Positions 17,080-25,831 of a DNA stretch of 46,631 nucleotides are shown here, one piece after another (positions within the stretch are counted from its first letter, which is position 1; each line of letters starts with the position of its first letter). The translations under genes and the position numbers were made by a program. Below the pieces are notes generated by a model. The model saw nothing but the letters and a program-made list of their open reading frames with translations. It made no database searches and was not told the DNA's origin. Origin of the DNA: Methylobacterium trifolii (GTDB lineage: Bacteria; Pseudomonadota; Alphaproteobacteria; Rhizobiales; Beijerinckiaceae); contig NZ_BPRB01000227.1 in the NCBI RefSeq assembly GCF_022179685.1, forward strand, positions 1 through 46,631, given 5' to 3'.

Positions 17080-20000
17080 ATGGCGGATGCGGACGTGAGG
17101 CCAGGCGGCTCCGAGACCCTGCTGAAGGTCCGCCCCACCGTGTTCGTGGCGCTCGGCGGCACGGGCATGGAGGTGCTGCTGCGCCTGCGCCGCCGCATCC
17201 TCCAGGCGGACTGGAACGGGGCGCGGCTCAACGCCATCGACGAATTCCCGGCCGCGAGCTTCCTCTACTTCGACACCGACACCCTGGATGCCCGCGAGAG
17301 CGGGCGGGCGGCCGCCACCGATCCCATGGCCGCCAAGGTCGCCTTCAGCGAGGGCGAGACCCTGCAGAAGGCGGTCAACCTCGCCCGCTACCAGGCCGAG
17401 CGGCGCAACTACCCGCATATCGACGAATGGCTGCCCGCCCGCGACCTCTCGCGCATCGATTCCTCGAAGGGCGCCGGGCAGATCCGCAGCATCGCCCGGC
17501 TGCTGTTCTTCGACGCGTACCGCAACTTCACCGGCCGGATGGTGGCCAAGGCGAACGCGGTGCTCGCCAACATGTCGAACGAGACGCGCCTGCGCGCGGC
17601 CGGCCTCGACACCTCCACCGACCTGCGCGTCGTCGTGGTCGCCTCGGTGGCCGGCGGCACCGGCTCGGGCGCGGTGATCGACGCCGGTTACGCCATCTCG
17701 TCCCTGGAGACACCCAAGCGCCCGGATTCCGTCGAGCTCTTCCTCGCCCTGCCCTCCGGCTATGTCGGCGCCAACAAGGAGCGGGTCTTCGCCAACGGCT
17801 TCGCGACCCTGTCGGAACTCGAATACGCCATGCGGGGCAACCCGCAGCCGCCCTACGTCACCCGCTGGAGCGACTACGACACGGTCTCCCGCGACGTGGA
17901 GCGGCCGTTCTCGGACGTGTACCTGTTCGACACCCACAACCTCGCCGACCAGCGCACCGGCAACGTCGGCGACCTCTACGACATGATGGCCGACGTGCTG
18001 TTCGAGGATTTCGGCAATTCCGAGTTCTCGGCCCGCAAGCGCTCCACCGGCGTCAACCAGACCCAGCACAAAATGCGCAAATGGGCGCCGCCGGCCGGCG
18101 AAGGCGGGGGCCGCACGGCGCTCTATTCCCTCAACTACTCGACCCTCGGGCAGGCGGTGCTCGCCACCCGCGGCAGCCTCGAATTCGAGGAGACGGCGAC
18201 CCGCACCAGCCTCGGAATGGTCGAGGCCTTCTTCGGCGTCGCCCGCGGCGCGGGCGAGCGCCACATCCCCACGGTGGAGGAGCGCGACCGCTTCCTGGCC
18301 GACCGGCTGTCGCTGCGCTTCTCCGCCTTCGAGGCGTTCCCCAAGGTGCTGGCGCCCGTGCCCCCGGGCATCCCCGAGTACGACCTCGTCGGCGTACTGC
18401 TCCAGCGCGCGGACGGGGGCTCGATCCAGGAATCGGTGGCGCTCGGCGTCGAGGAGGCGGTGGACGCGATCAAGGTCGAGGTCTCCTCGGTCCGCGACTG
18501 GGCCGGCAACCTGCGCAAGGTCGCCGACCGCCTGCGCGACGACATCCTCGGCCGCACCGGCTCCGGCGTAACCTACGGTCCCCGCGGGGCCGAGGTGCAG
18601 GAGGTGCGCGCGCGCCTGGAGACCGCGCTGCTCTCCGAGGCGGAGGCCGCGTCCCTGCGGGGCGCCCTCTACCAGCGGCTGGACGACCAGGAGCGCGGCG
18701 GCCTCGACTACACCCTCGCCCTGATCGAGGGGGTGAAGGAGGTGATCGAATCCGACGGGGGCGCCCTGGCGCGTCTCGTGGCGGCGTCCGACGCCTATGC
18801 CCGCATCGCCGACGAGATGCTGTCGGAGCACTTCTCCGCCTCGCTCACCCGCCTCGATCAAGTCCGGCCCGGCCTGATCTTCTCGCATCGGCGCGACGCG
18901 GAGCGCTACCTCGATCAGGCGCGCGAGGACCTGCGGGGCTTCGCCGTCCTGCGCATCCGGGCGGTGGCCGCGCGGGAGGCCGCAGCCCTCCTGCGCCGGG
19001 TCTCGGGCCGGCTGGGGAGCCGGATCGGGCGCGACGAGGAGACCGGGCAGAGCCGCTACGACGGGCTGCTCGGCGAACTCCGCCAGGGCCATGCGGACGT
19101 GGAGCGGATGGGCGCCGAACTGCGCCTAGACCTCGCCGAGATCCGCAACGCGATCGAGCGCCCCTCCGGCGGCACCTTCCTGGTGCTGCCCTCGGGCAGC
19201 CTGCCGGAGATCGCGGTGGATGCCGGCGAGCGCCTCGCCTGGGCGCGGGAGGCGTTCCGCGCCTATGGCGGGTCCCAGGCGATCTTCCGCCTCATGCGGG
19301 AGGAGGACAGCCGGGCCGAACTCCTCAACGCCGTGCGGAGCATGGCCCGGCGCCGGCTCGGGCCCCACCAGGCGCGCATCCCCTCGGCGCTGGCGGCTTT
19401 GCGCGAACTCGCCCCCGCCCGCCAGCGCGAGATGCTGGAGACGATGCTGCTGCGCTGCCTGCCCTGGATCTTCGCCCGCTTCGACGCCTTCCAGCCGAGC
19501 GGCGACCAGTTCAAGACCATCCTGGCGGTCGAGGGCGCCCGCGCCTTCCAGGCGGAGTTCGGGGCGATGCTGCGCGCGGCCCTGCCGCCGCTGCTCGGCG
19601 CGGGGGAGATCGCCTACCTCGAATCCGGGGTGCGCGGCCGTATCGTCTGCTACTGCGAGTTGTCGGGCGTGCCGCTCGACGTGCTCGGCCCCTTACGCCG
19701 CGACTGGCGCACGGCCTATGCCCAGGAACTCAACCGCATCGACGCCATCCCCCTGCACAACCACAAGGATTACCTGCGCTTTCCCGATCCCGTCGTGCCC
19801 TCCGCCGAGGAGGTCGAGGCTTTGCGCGAGACGCTCGGCCTGTTCCTGCGCGGCGTCTGCCTCGGCCTGTTCCGGCGCGATCCCGACGACGGCCTCTGGC
19901 GCTTCGAGTTCGAGCCCGGCGACTGGCGCAGCATCGGCTCGGAGCGCACCCTGCGGCGCAAGCTGTTCGATCCGGCCCAGCGCTACGCGGTCGAGGCCCA

Positions 20001-20667
20001 CATCGCCCGCGCCGAAGCCGCGCTCTCGCCCGTGCAGGCGCTGGCGATGGCGGCCCTGTTCGCCTGGACGGGCAAGCGCGCCTACGCGCCGCGGCGGGAG
20101 ACGGTGAACTACGACGCGGAGGCCCGAATCGGCGGCATCGCTCACGGGGTCGCCCTGGCCCTGGCCGATCGCTGGCGCCGCGCCGCCCTCGACCCGGCCA
20201 GCCGCGTGGCGGGGATCCCCGCCGGACCGGACGCGCTCTACGAGACGTTCCTCGGAGCGATCGAGCGCTGGACGGTTCCGATTCCCGGGAGCCTCGGCGA
20301 CGTGGAGCCCACCGAGGCCAACCGCGACGCGACCGATCCGCCGGCCCTGCGCGCCCTCGACAAGCGCGCGGTCGACCCCGCCCGGTTCGAGACGGCAGCG
20401 CTGCTGCGCCTCGGCGTGTCCGATCCGGCACCGGACGCCCCGCAGCGTCCGCCGCAGACCCTGTTCTTCGTCTTCCGCGAGACGGTCGAGGGCCCCTACC
20501 CGCTGGCCGAACTCTCCGCGATGGTGCGGGACGGCCGGATCGGACCGGCCACGCAGGTCCATCCGCAGGGCGAAGCCTGGATGCCGGCCGCCCGCCATCC
20601 GGCGCTCGCGGCCCTGTTCCCGCCCGCCCCGCCGAGGCCCGAACCGCCGTCCGAGGGGACGGCGTGA
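17080..20667 (+). CDS. Large tubulin/FtsZ-like protein with C-terminal GYF_2-like domain
   Basis: The 1195-residue cytosolic protein has a Rossmann-type start (TVFVALGGTGMEVLLRL, Gly-rich loop 25-29) and FDTDTLD at 64-70. The tubulin/FtsZ phosphate-loop signature AGGTGSG lies at 191-197, followed by a helix. These match the Tubulin-like (Tub_2) family of putative GTPases. NVGDLYD at 295-301 resembles the FtsZ catalytic T7 loop but is not an exact match. The central 400-1050 region is long, charged and mostly helical. Residues about 1127-1180 form a GYF_2-like domain (EGPYPLAELSAMVRDGRI...W.PA), followed by a Pro-rich end. It is last in the four-gene cassette. Polymerisation or membrane remodelling is inferred from family, not shown. 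The start at 17080 has a GGAG box. Confidence 0.85.
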   Translation: MADADVRPGGSETLLKVRPTVFVALGGTGMEVLLRLRRRILQADWNGARLNAIDEFPAASFLYFDTDTLDARESGRAAATDPMAAKVAFSEGETLQKAVNLARYQAERRNYPHIDEWLPARDLSRIDSSKGAGQIRSIARLLFFDAYRNFTGRMVAKANAVLANMSNETRLRAAGLDTSTDLRVVVVASVAGGTGSGAVIDAGYAISSLETPKRPDSVELFLALPSGYVGANKERVFANGFATLSELEYAMRGNPQPPYVTRWSDYDTVSRDVERPFSDVYLFDTHNLADQRTGNVGDLYDMMADVLFEDFGNSEFSARKRSTGVNQTQHKMRKWAPPAGEGGGRTALYSLNYSTLGQAVLATRGSLEFEETATRTSLGMVEAFFGVARGAGERHIPTVEERDRFLADRLSLRFSAFEAFPKVLAPVPPGIPEYDLVGVLLQRADGGSIQESVALGVEEAVDAIKVEVSSVRDWAGNLRKVADRLRDDILGRTGSGVTYGPRGAEVQEVRARLETALLSEAEAASLRGALYQRLDDQERGGLDYTLALIEGVKEVIESDGGALARLVAASDAYARIADEMLSEHFSASLTRLDQVRPGLIFSHRRDAERYLDQAREDLRGFAVLRIRAVAAREAAALLRRVSGRLGSRIGRDEETGQSRYDGLLGELRQGHADVERMGAELRLDLAEIRNAIERPSGGTFLVLPSGSLPEIAVDAGERLAWAREAFRAYGGSQAIFRLMREEDSRAELLNAVRSMARRRLGPHQARIPSALAALRELAPARQREMLETMLLRCLPWIFARFDAFQPSGDQFKTILAVEGARAFQAEFGAMLRAALPPLLGAGEIAYLESGVRGRIVCYCELSGVPLDVLGPLRRDWRTAYAQELNRIDAIPLHNHKDYLRFPDPVVPSAEEVEALRETLGLFLRGVCLGLFRRDPDDGLWRFEFEPGDWRSIGSERTLRRKLFDPAQRYAVEAHIARAEAALSPVQALAMAALFAWTGKRAYAPRRETVNYDAEARIGGIAHGVALALADRWRRAALDPASRVAGIPAGPDALYETFLGAIERWTVPIPGSLGDVEPTEANRDATDPPALRALDKRAVDPARFETAALLRLGVSDPAPDAPQRPPQTLFFVFRETVEGPYPLAELSAMVRDGRIGPATQVHPQGEAWMPAARHPALAALFPPAPPRPEPPSEGTA

Positions 20668-20751
20668 AAGGCTCGCGGAGACGGTGGACGGAGTTGGTGC
20701 GGTTCCTGCCTGAGGGAGCGGAACGACGGCGGGACACGAGCCCCGCTTCCC

Positions 20752-20757
20752 TTGACA
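20752..20757 (+). promoter_or_regulatory. Possible -35 hexamer upstream of rfbC
   Basis: A consensus TTGACA stands alone in the 199-bp gap between the tubulin-like gene and rfbC, 110 bp before the rfbC start. No convincing -10 box is seen at the usual distance. It nevertheless suggests that the rhamnose operon has its own promoter rather than being read from the cassette. Confidence 0.25.
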
Positions 20758-20866
20758 ACCGTGCCGAATGGCCGGAAGCCGCAGCCCGATGCCCCGAGCC
20801 CGACGTGCGGACCGCTCTTCAGCGCCGTGCCGAGGCCTAGGGCCGATCGACCCCGGAGGCCGTTGC

Positions 20867-21418
20867 ATGGATGTGATCGAGACCCGGATTCCGGCCGTCA
20901 AGCGCGTGGTGCCCAAGCGCCACGGCGATGCCCGCGGCTGGTTCTCCGAGACCTTCCGGGCCGACGTGCTGGCGCGGGCCGGCATCGTCCAGCCCTTCCT
21001 GCAGGACAACCAGTCCTTCTCCGCGCCGAAGGGCACGATCCGCGGCCTGCACTTCCAGCTCGCGCCCCAGGCCCAGGCCAAGCTGGTGCGGGTGCTCTCG
21101 GGCGCCATCCTCGACGTGGCCGTCGACCTGCGCCGGGACTCCCCCACCTTCGGCCAGCACGTCGCCGTGACCCTGGACGCCGAGGGCGGCGAGCAGCTCT
21201 ACGTGCCGCACGGCTTCGCGCACGGCTTTTGTACGCTCACCCCCGACACGATGGTGGCCTACAAGGTTGACGCCTATTACAGCCCCGAGCACGACCGGGC
21301 GCTGGTCTGGAACGACCCCGAGATCGGCATCGACTGGCCGGTCGCCGATGCGGAGGCGATCCTGTCGGACAAGGACAAGCGCGCCCCGCGGCTGTCCGAC
21401 CTCGGGACCGTGTTCTGA
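20867..21418 (+). CDS. rfbC: dTDP-4-dehydrorhamnose 3,5-epimerase
   Basis: This 183-residue cupin-fold epimerase is the third step of dTDP-L-rhamnose synthesis. Signature segments are DARGWFSETF, FLQDNQSFSAPKGTIRGLHFQ (with the catalytic His in GLHFQ), the VDLRRDSPTFG block and YVPHGFAHGF. GGAGG lies about 8 nt before the ATG. It is the first gene of rfbCBDA and is followed by rfbB after 24 bp. L-rhamnose made here would feed the surface-polysaccharide genes downstream in the window. Confidence 0.96.
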   Translation: MDVIETRIPAVKRVVPKRHGDARGWFSETFRADVLARAGIVQPFLQDNQSFSAPKGTIRGLHFQLAPQAQAKLVRVLSGAILDVAVDLRRDSPTFGQHVAVTLDAEGGEQLYVPHGFAHGFCTLTPDTMVAYKVDAYYSPEHDRALVWNDPEIGIDWPVADAEAILSDKDKRAPRLSDLGTVF

Positions 21419-21442
21419 GCGCTGAGCAAGGAGAGCCCTGAC

Positions 21443-22501
21443 ATGCGCATTCTGGTGACCGGGGGCTGCGGCTTCATCGGCTCGGCCCTCGTGCTGCATC
21501 TCGTCCACGACCTCGGCCACGAGGTGCTGACGCTGGACGCCCTGACCTACGCCGCCAACCCCGTCTCCCTGGCGAGCCTCGCCGACGACCCCCGCCACCG
21601 CCTCGTCGAGGCCGACATCTGCGACGCGCCCGCCGTGCGCGCGGCCTTCGCGGCGTTCAGGCCGCAGGCGGTGATGCATCTGGCCGCCGAGAGCCACGTC
21701 GACCGCTCGATCGCCGATCCGGGCGCCTTCGTGCGCACCAACGTCATCGGCACGCAGGTGATGCTCGACGCCGCCCGCGGCCACTACGAGGGCTTGTCCG
21801 GGGTGGATAAGGAGGCGTTCCGGTTCCTCCACGTCTCGACCGACGAGGTCTACGGCTCGCTCCCGCCCGACGGCTACTTCACCGAGGAGAGCCGCTACGA
21901 CCCGCGCTCCCCCTACTCGGCTTCCAAGGCGGCCTCCGACCACCTCGCGCGGGCCTGGCACGAGACCTACGGCCTGCCGGTGCTGGTGACGAACTGCTCG
22001 AACAATTACGGGCCGCGCCATTTCCCCGAGAAGCTCATTCCCCTGATGATCCTCAACGCCCTGGAGGGGCGCGCTCTGCCGGTCTACGGCGACGGCCTGA
22101 ACGAGCGCGACTGGATTCACGTCGAGGATCACGCCAGGGGCCTCGTGGCGGTGCTGGAACGGGGCCGGATCGGCCAGACCTACCTCCTCGGCGGACGGGC
22201 CGTGCGCAACAACCTCGCCGTGGTCAAGGCGCTGTGCGCCGCCTTCGACCGGCTGCGGCCCGACCACGGGCCGCACGAGAAACTGATCTCCTTCGTCGCC
22301 GACCGGCCGGGCCACGACCGGCGCTACGCCATCGATCCGGGCAAGGCGGAGGCCGAACTCGGCTGGGCGCCTTCCAAGAGCTTCGAGGCAGCGCTGGAGG
22401 ACACCATCCGCTGGTATCTCGAGAACGAGGGCTGGTGGCGCCCGATCCGCGAGGGCCGCTACAAGGGCGAGCGCCTCGGCCTCGCGACGAAGGCCGGCTG
22501 A
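21443..22501 (+). CDS. rfbB: dTDP-glucose 4,6-dehydratase
   Basis: This 352-residue short-chain dehydrogenase/reductase removes water from dTDP-glucose. It has the NAD-binding GGCGFIG near residue 7, AAESHVDRSI, the STDEVYGSL catalytic segment and YSASKAASDH containing the Tyr-X3-Lys pair. The TNCSNNYGPRHFPEKLIPL block is diagnostic. AAGGAG precedes the start. The stop codon abuts the ATG of rfbD directly. Confidence 0.97.
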   Translation: MRILVTGGCGFIGSALVLHLVHDLGHEVLTLDALTYAANPVSLASLADDPRHRLVEADICDAPAVRAAFAAFRPQAVMHLAAESHVDRSIADPGAFVRTNVIGTQVMLDAARGHYEGLSGVDKEAFRFLHVSTDEVYGSLPPDGYFTEESRYDPRSPYSASKAASDHLARAWHETYGLPVLVTNCSNNYGPRHFPEKLIPLMILNALEGRALPVYGDGLNERDWIHVEDHARGLVAVLERGRIGQTYLLGGRAVRNNLAVVKALCAAFDRLRPDHGPHEKLISFVADRPGHDRRYAIDPGKAEAELGWAPSKSFEAALEDTIRWYLENEGWWRPIREGRYKGERLGLATKAG

Positions 22502-23410
22502 ATGGACCTCCTGATCCTCGGTGGCGCCGGCCAGGTCGGCACAGAGTTGCAGGCCGTGTCCTGGCCTGCCGGCACCCGCATCCACGCGCCGGGCCGGGCC
22601 GAGCTCGACGTCACGGACGCCGCCGCGGTGGCCGCCGTCCTTGCCGGGCGGCCCTATGCCGCCGTCGTCAACACGGCGGCCTACACCGCGGTGGACAAGG
22701 CGGAGGGCGAGGTCGCCGAGGCATGGCGGCTCAACGCGCTGGCGCCTGCGATCCTGGCGGCGGAGACCGCCCGTCTGGCGATCCCGCTGGTGCACGTCTC
22801 GACCGACTATGTCTTCGACGGCTCGGGCGAGGGCGCCTACGAGCCCGACGACCCGATCGACCCCAGGAGCGTCTACGGCGCCAGCAAGGCCGCGGGCGAA
22901 CTGGCGGTGCGCACGGCCAACCCCCGCCACGCCATCGTGCGCACCGCCTGGGTGGTGAGCCCGCACCGGGGCAACTTCGTCAAGACGATGCTGCGGCTTG
23001 CGGCCGAGCGCGACGCGCTCACCGTGGTGGACGACCAGCACGGCTGCCCGACCTCGGCGGCCGACCTCGCCGCCGCCCTGTCCACGATCGCCCTGCGGCT
23101 CGCCGGGGACGAGGTCGCGCCGACCGGGACGTTCCACTGCGTCAACGGGGGTGACACGACCTGGTGCGGCTTCGCGCAGGCGATCGTCGCCGGCAGCGTG
23201 AGGCGGGGCGGGCGCAATGTCCCCGTCACAGGCATTCCGACCAGCGCCTACCCGACGCCGGCCCGGCGCCCGGCCAATTCCCGGCTGTCCACGCGGAGCC
23301 TGGAGGCGGCCTACGGCCTTACCATGCGGCCCTGGCAGGACGCGCTCGCCGACATCCTCGACCGCCTCGTCGGGCCGGTCTCGGACCCGATGGAGAAGGA
23401 CCACCGATGA
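22502..23410 (+). CDS. rfbD: dTDP-4-dehydrorhamnose reductase
   Basis: This 302-residue NAD(P)H-dependent reductase catalyses the last step to dTDP-L-rhamnose. It has [10 protein letters not shown] at the N-terminus, [22 protein letters not shown] and YGASKAAGE with the catalytic Tyr and Lys. [21 protein letters not shown] and the [10 protein letters not shown] block are family hallmarks. It begins on the base after the rfbB stop and overlaps rfbA by ATGA. Confidence 0.96.
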   Translation: MDLLILGGAGQVGTELQAVSWPAGTRIHAPGRAELDVTDAAAVAAVLAGRPYAAVVNTAAYTAVDKAEGEVAEAWRLNALAPAILAAETARLAIPLVHVSTDYVFDGSGEGAYEPDDPIDPRSVYGASKAAGELAVRTANPRHAIVRTAWVVSPHRGNFVKTMLRLAAERDALTVVDDQHGCPTSAADLAAALSTIALRLAGDEVAPTGTFHCVNGGDTTWCGFAQAIVAGSVRRGGRNVPVTGIPTSAYPTPARRPANSRLSTRSLEAAYGLTMRPWQDALADILDRLVGPVSDPMEKDHR

Positions 23411-24294
23411 AGGGCATCGTTCTGGCCGGGGGCTCCGGCACGCGGCTCCACCCGGCCACGCTGTCGATCAACAAGCAGCTCCTGCCGGTCTACGACAAGC
23501 CGATGATCTACTACCCGGTCTCGGTGCTGATGCTGGCCGGCATCCGCGAGATCCTGATCATCTCCAGCCCGGAGCACCTGGACAACTACAAGCGCCTGTT
23601 CGGCACCGGCGAGCAGTTCGGCCTGAGCTTCTCCTACGCGGTCCAGCCCAAGCCCGAGGGCCTGGCCCAGGCCTTCATCATCGGCCGCGAATTCGTGGGC
23701 GGGGACGACGTGGCCCTGATCCTGGGCGACAACCTGTTCTTCGGCGCCGGGATGAGCGAGTTGCTGGGGCGGGCCGCCAGCCGCAAGGCGGGGGCGACGG
23801 TGTTCGCCTACCACGTCGACAACCCGCAGGCCTATGGCGTCGTCACGCTGGACTCGGCCGGCCGGCCGCTCCGCCTCGTGGAGAAGCCCAAGGAGCCCGA
23901 ATCGACCTGGGCGGTGACCGGCCTGTACTTCTACGACAACCAGGTGCTCGACATCGCCGCCGCCGTGAAGCCATCGCCGCGGGGCGAGCTGGAGATCACC
24001 TCCGTCAACGAGGCCTATCTCGAACGCGGGCAGCTCCATGTCGAGCGAATGTCGCGGGGCTATGCCTGGCTCGACACCGGCACCCACGACAGCCTGCTGG
24101 AAGCCTCCGAGTTCGTGCGCACGATCCAGCACCGGCAGGGCCTCCAGGTCGCCTGCCTGGAGGAGATCGCCTACCTCCAGAACTTCATCGACCGCGAGCA
24201 GCTGGTCGCCCGCGGCGAGTTGTTCTCGAAGACCGCCTACGGCCAGAACCTGCTCCGTCTCGCCCGCGAGAACGACGCGGGCTCGCTGCGCTAA
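23407..24294 (+). CDS. rfbA: Glucose-1-phosphate thymidylyltransferase
   Basis: This 295-residue nucleotidyltransferase makes dTDP-glucose, the first step of the pathway. The signature GGSGTRLHP lies at residues 8-16. It is followed by [18 protein letters not shown], the catalytic GDN of [19 protein letters not shown] and [14 protein letters not shown]. Its last bases overlap the stop of the convergent small gene by 4 bp. No terminator is visible within so short a junction. Confidence 0.97.
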   Translation: MKGIVLAGGSGTRLHPATLSINKQLLPVYDKPMIYYPVSVLMLAGIREILIISSPEHLDNYKRLFGTGEQFGLSFSYAVQPKPEGLAQAFIIGREFVGGDDVALILGDNLFFGAGMSELLGRAASRKAGATVFAYHVDNPQAYGVVTLDSAGRPLRLVEKPKEPESTWAVTGLYFYDNQVLDIAAAVKPSPRGELEITSVNEAYLERGQLHVERMSRGYAWLDTGTHDSLLEASEFVRTIQHRQGLQVACLEEIAYLQNFIDREQLVARGELFSKTAYGQNLLRLARENDAGSLR

Positions 24295-24620
24295 CCGAAC
24301 AGTTCGTCCCGCGTCAGCCAGTTCGGGTCGATCATCGCGTCCAGGTCGTCCGGCGCGGGCGGCGGCGGCCGGGTCGGCGCGTCGTCGCCGCGCACGAGGA
24401 AATCGGTCTGCGAGCGCTCGGCGTCGCGAAGCTGCTCGGCGAGCAGCGAGAGATAGCTCGCCGCCGCCGCCGGACCGAAGCTCTCGGCGAAGCGCTCGTG
24501 GGCGACGGCCGCCATCGTCTCGATCACGGCCTGGGTCGGGGTGCCGCGCTCGACGGCCGCGTCGAGGACGGAGTGCCACGCGCGCGCCAACTGCTGGCGC
24601 AGTTCGAGGGTATCGTCCAC
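24291..24620 (-). CDS. Small helical hypothetical protein
   Basis: The family is not recognised. From a GTG at 24620 the protein has 109 residues, with helices around [19 protein letters not shown] and [14 protein letters not shown] Pro-rich linker and a conserved-looking end ([17 protein letters not shown]) follow. The frame remains open to a GTG at 24728, but the added N-terminus is Arg/Pro-rich and looks non-coding. It has no signal peptide or membrane helix. It is convergent with rfbA and lies 157 bp downstream of the M23 peptidase gene. Confidence 0.5.
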   Translation of the reverse strand: MDDTLELRQQLARAWHSVLDAAVERGTPTQAVIETMAAVAHERFAESFGPAAAASYLSLLAEQLRDAERSQTDFLVRGDDAPTRPPPPAPDDLDAMIDPNWLTRDELFG

Positions 24621-24777
24621 GGTCAGGCTCTGTTTCGGTTGGTCGTTGCGTTGGCGGATCGGCCCGTGCCGGACGGGGGACGGGACCGTGCCGTCCGGGG
24701 CTCGCGGGAGACAAAAGCGGTCCGCCACCGCGGATCAGTCAGACCCTTTCGCACGGCTAAGTCAATTCACGCGCCCG

Positions 24778-25806
24778 TCATGGGCGCGCCTGTGCCGGCT
24801 CGATGGTCCAGTCCCGCTCCAGTGCGACGGCCGCGCCGCGGCGCAGGGTGAACCGGGCCGTGTAGCGCCCGGGCGGCCACCCCTCCGGGGGTCGCTTGCG
24901 ACCGGCGAAGAGGAGCGATTGCGCCCGCGAGCGTTCCAGGGCCGGCTCGACCCGCTCGGCCAGGGTCCGGCCGTCCGGCCCGGCCAGGGTCAGGCTCTGC
25001 ACGTCCCCGGCATCGAGGCCGATCACCCTGACATAGGCGACGAGCGCCGCCGCGTCAGGGCCGGGCGCGTGCACGGCACCGGATTCGACGGCCTGCATCG
25101 CCACCGGCCCGTCCGCGAAGCCCGCGTTGAGGATGGTGCCCGCGCGGTAGGCGAGCAGTGCCTGCGCCTCCGGGCTCCACAGGGTCCTGCGCGCCGGCGC
25201 CAGAGCGCCCGGATCACAGGTGCCCTCCGTGGCGTCCGGGGCGAAGGGGTCGATGACCTTGCCGCCGTGGCGCAGGGTCAGGTGCAGGTGCGGGAACTCG
25301 GTCTCGCCGGACAGTCCGACCTGCCCGATCGGCTGGCCGGCAGAGACCGTGTCGCCCGGGCGCACCCTGAGGCTGGCGCGGGCCATGTGGCAGTACTGGC
25401 TCTCCCAGCCGTCGTCATGGGCGATGACGAGGCCGTTGCCGCATTCCTGGCCCTTGACCGCGGCGGCGTCCGAGCCGCGCTCGCGCCCGTCGGCCATGTC
25501 GGAGCGGCCGCGCAGCACCCGTCCGGCGGCGACGGCGAGCACCGTGCCGGGTTCCTCCTTCGCCTCCGCTCCGGTGCGGATGCGGAAATCCGTGCCGTTG
25601 TGCTTGTCGTAGGTGCGGCTGCCGCAGGTGTAGTCCCGCGCGCCGGGCCCGGAATCCTGGTCGACGTAGTGCTGGACGAAGCAGGTCTGTCCCGGCACGC
25701 AGGCCAGCGGAAAGTGCAGCCTGATCTCCTCCGCGTATGCCGCGGATGCCAGGAGCGGCAGGAGGGCGAGGTGGGTAGGTCGCAGGCTCAAGAGGCGCAG
25801 GGTCAT
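24778..25806 (-). CDS. Secreted M23-family metallopeptidase-like protein
   Basis: The 342-residue protein has a signal peptide at residues 1-25. A LytM-type domain follows: HNGTD (His69-Asp73) supplies two zinc ligands and FPHLHLTL the HxH pair. The intervening SQYCHMARASLRVRPGDTVSAGQPIG stretch is standard for M23 peptidases. Several Cys residues (36, 42, 61) in the N-terminal part may form disulfides. The C-terminal about 130 residues are a beta-rich domain of unknown type. It probably cleaves peptide cross-links in peptidoglycan. The start at 25806 has GGAG about 5 nt upstream. It lies 25 bp downstream of the glycosyltransferase-methyltransferase gene. Confidence 0.88.
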   Translation of the reverse strand: MTLRLLSLRPTHLALLPLLASAAYAEEIRLHFPLACVPGQTCFVQHYVDQDSGPGARDYTCGSRTYDKHNGTDFRIRTGAEAKEEPGTVLAVAAGRVLRGRSDMADGRERGSDAAAVKGQECGNGLVIAHDDGWESQYCHMARASLRVRPGDTVSAGQPIGQVGLSGETEFPHLHLTLRHGGKVIDPFAPDATEGTCDPGALAPARRTLWSPEAQALLAYRAGTILNAGFADGPVAMQAVESGAVHAPGPDAAALVAYVRVIGLDAGDVQSLTLAGPDGRTLAERVEPALERSRAQSLLFAGRKRPPEGWPPGRYTARFTLRRGAAVALERDWTIEPAQARP

Positions 25807-25831
25807 CGGCTCTCCATCCATGCCGGGCCGG

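Noticed and set aside
13686-20667. Reading the tubulin-like cassette as a defence or phage-spindle (PhuZ/TubZ) system
   Set aside because: No replication, partition, capsid or effector-nuclease gene is nearby, and the neighbours are housekeeping and polysaccharide genes.
17427-20840. Long second plus-strand frame within the tubulin-like gene
   Set aside because: It is Arg/Pro/Gly-rich, overlaps a frame with the tubulin signature, and has no start context.
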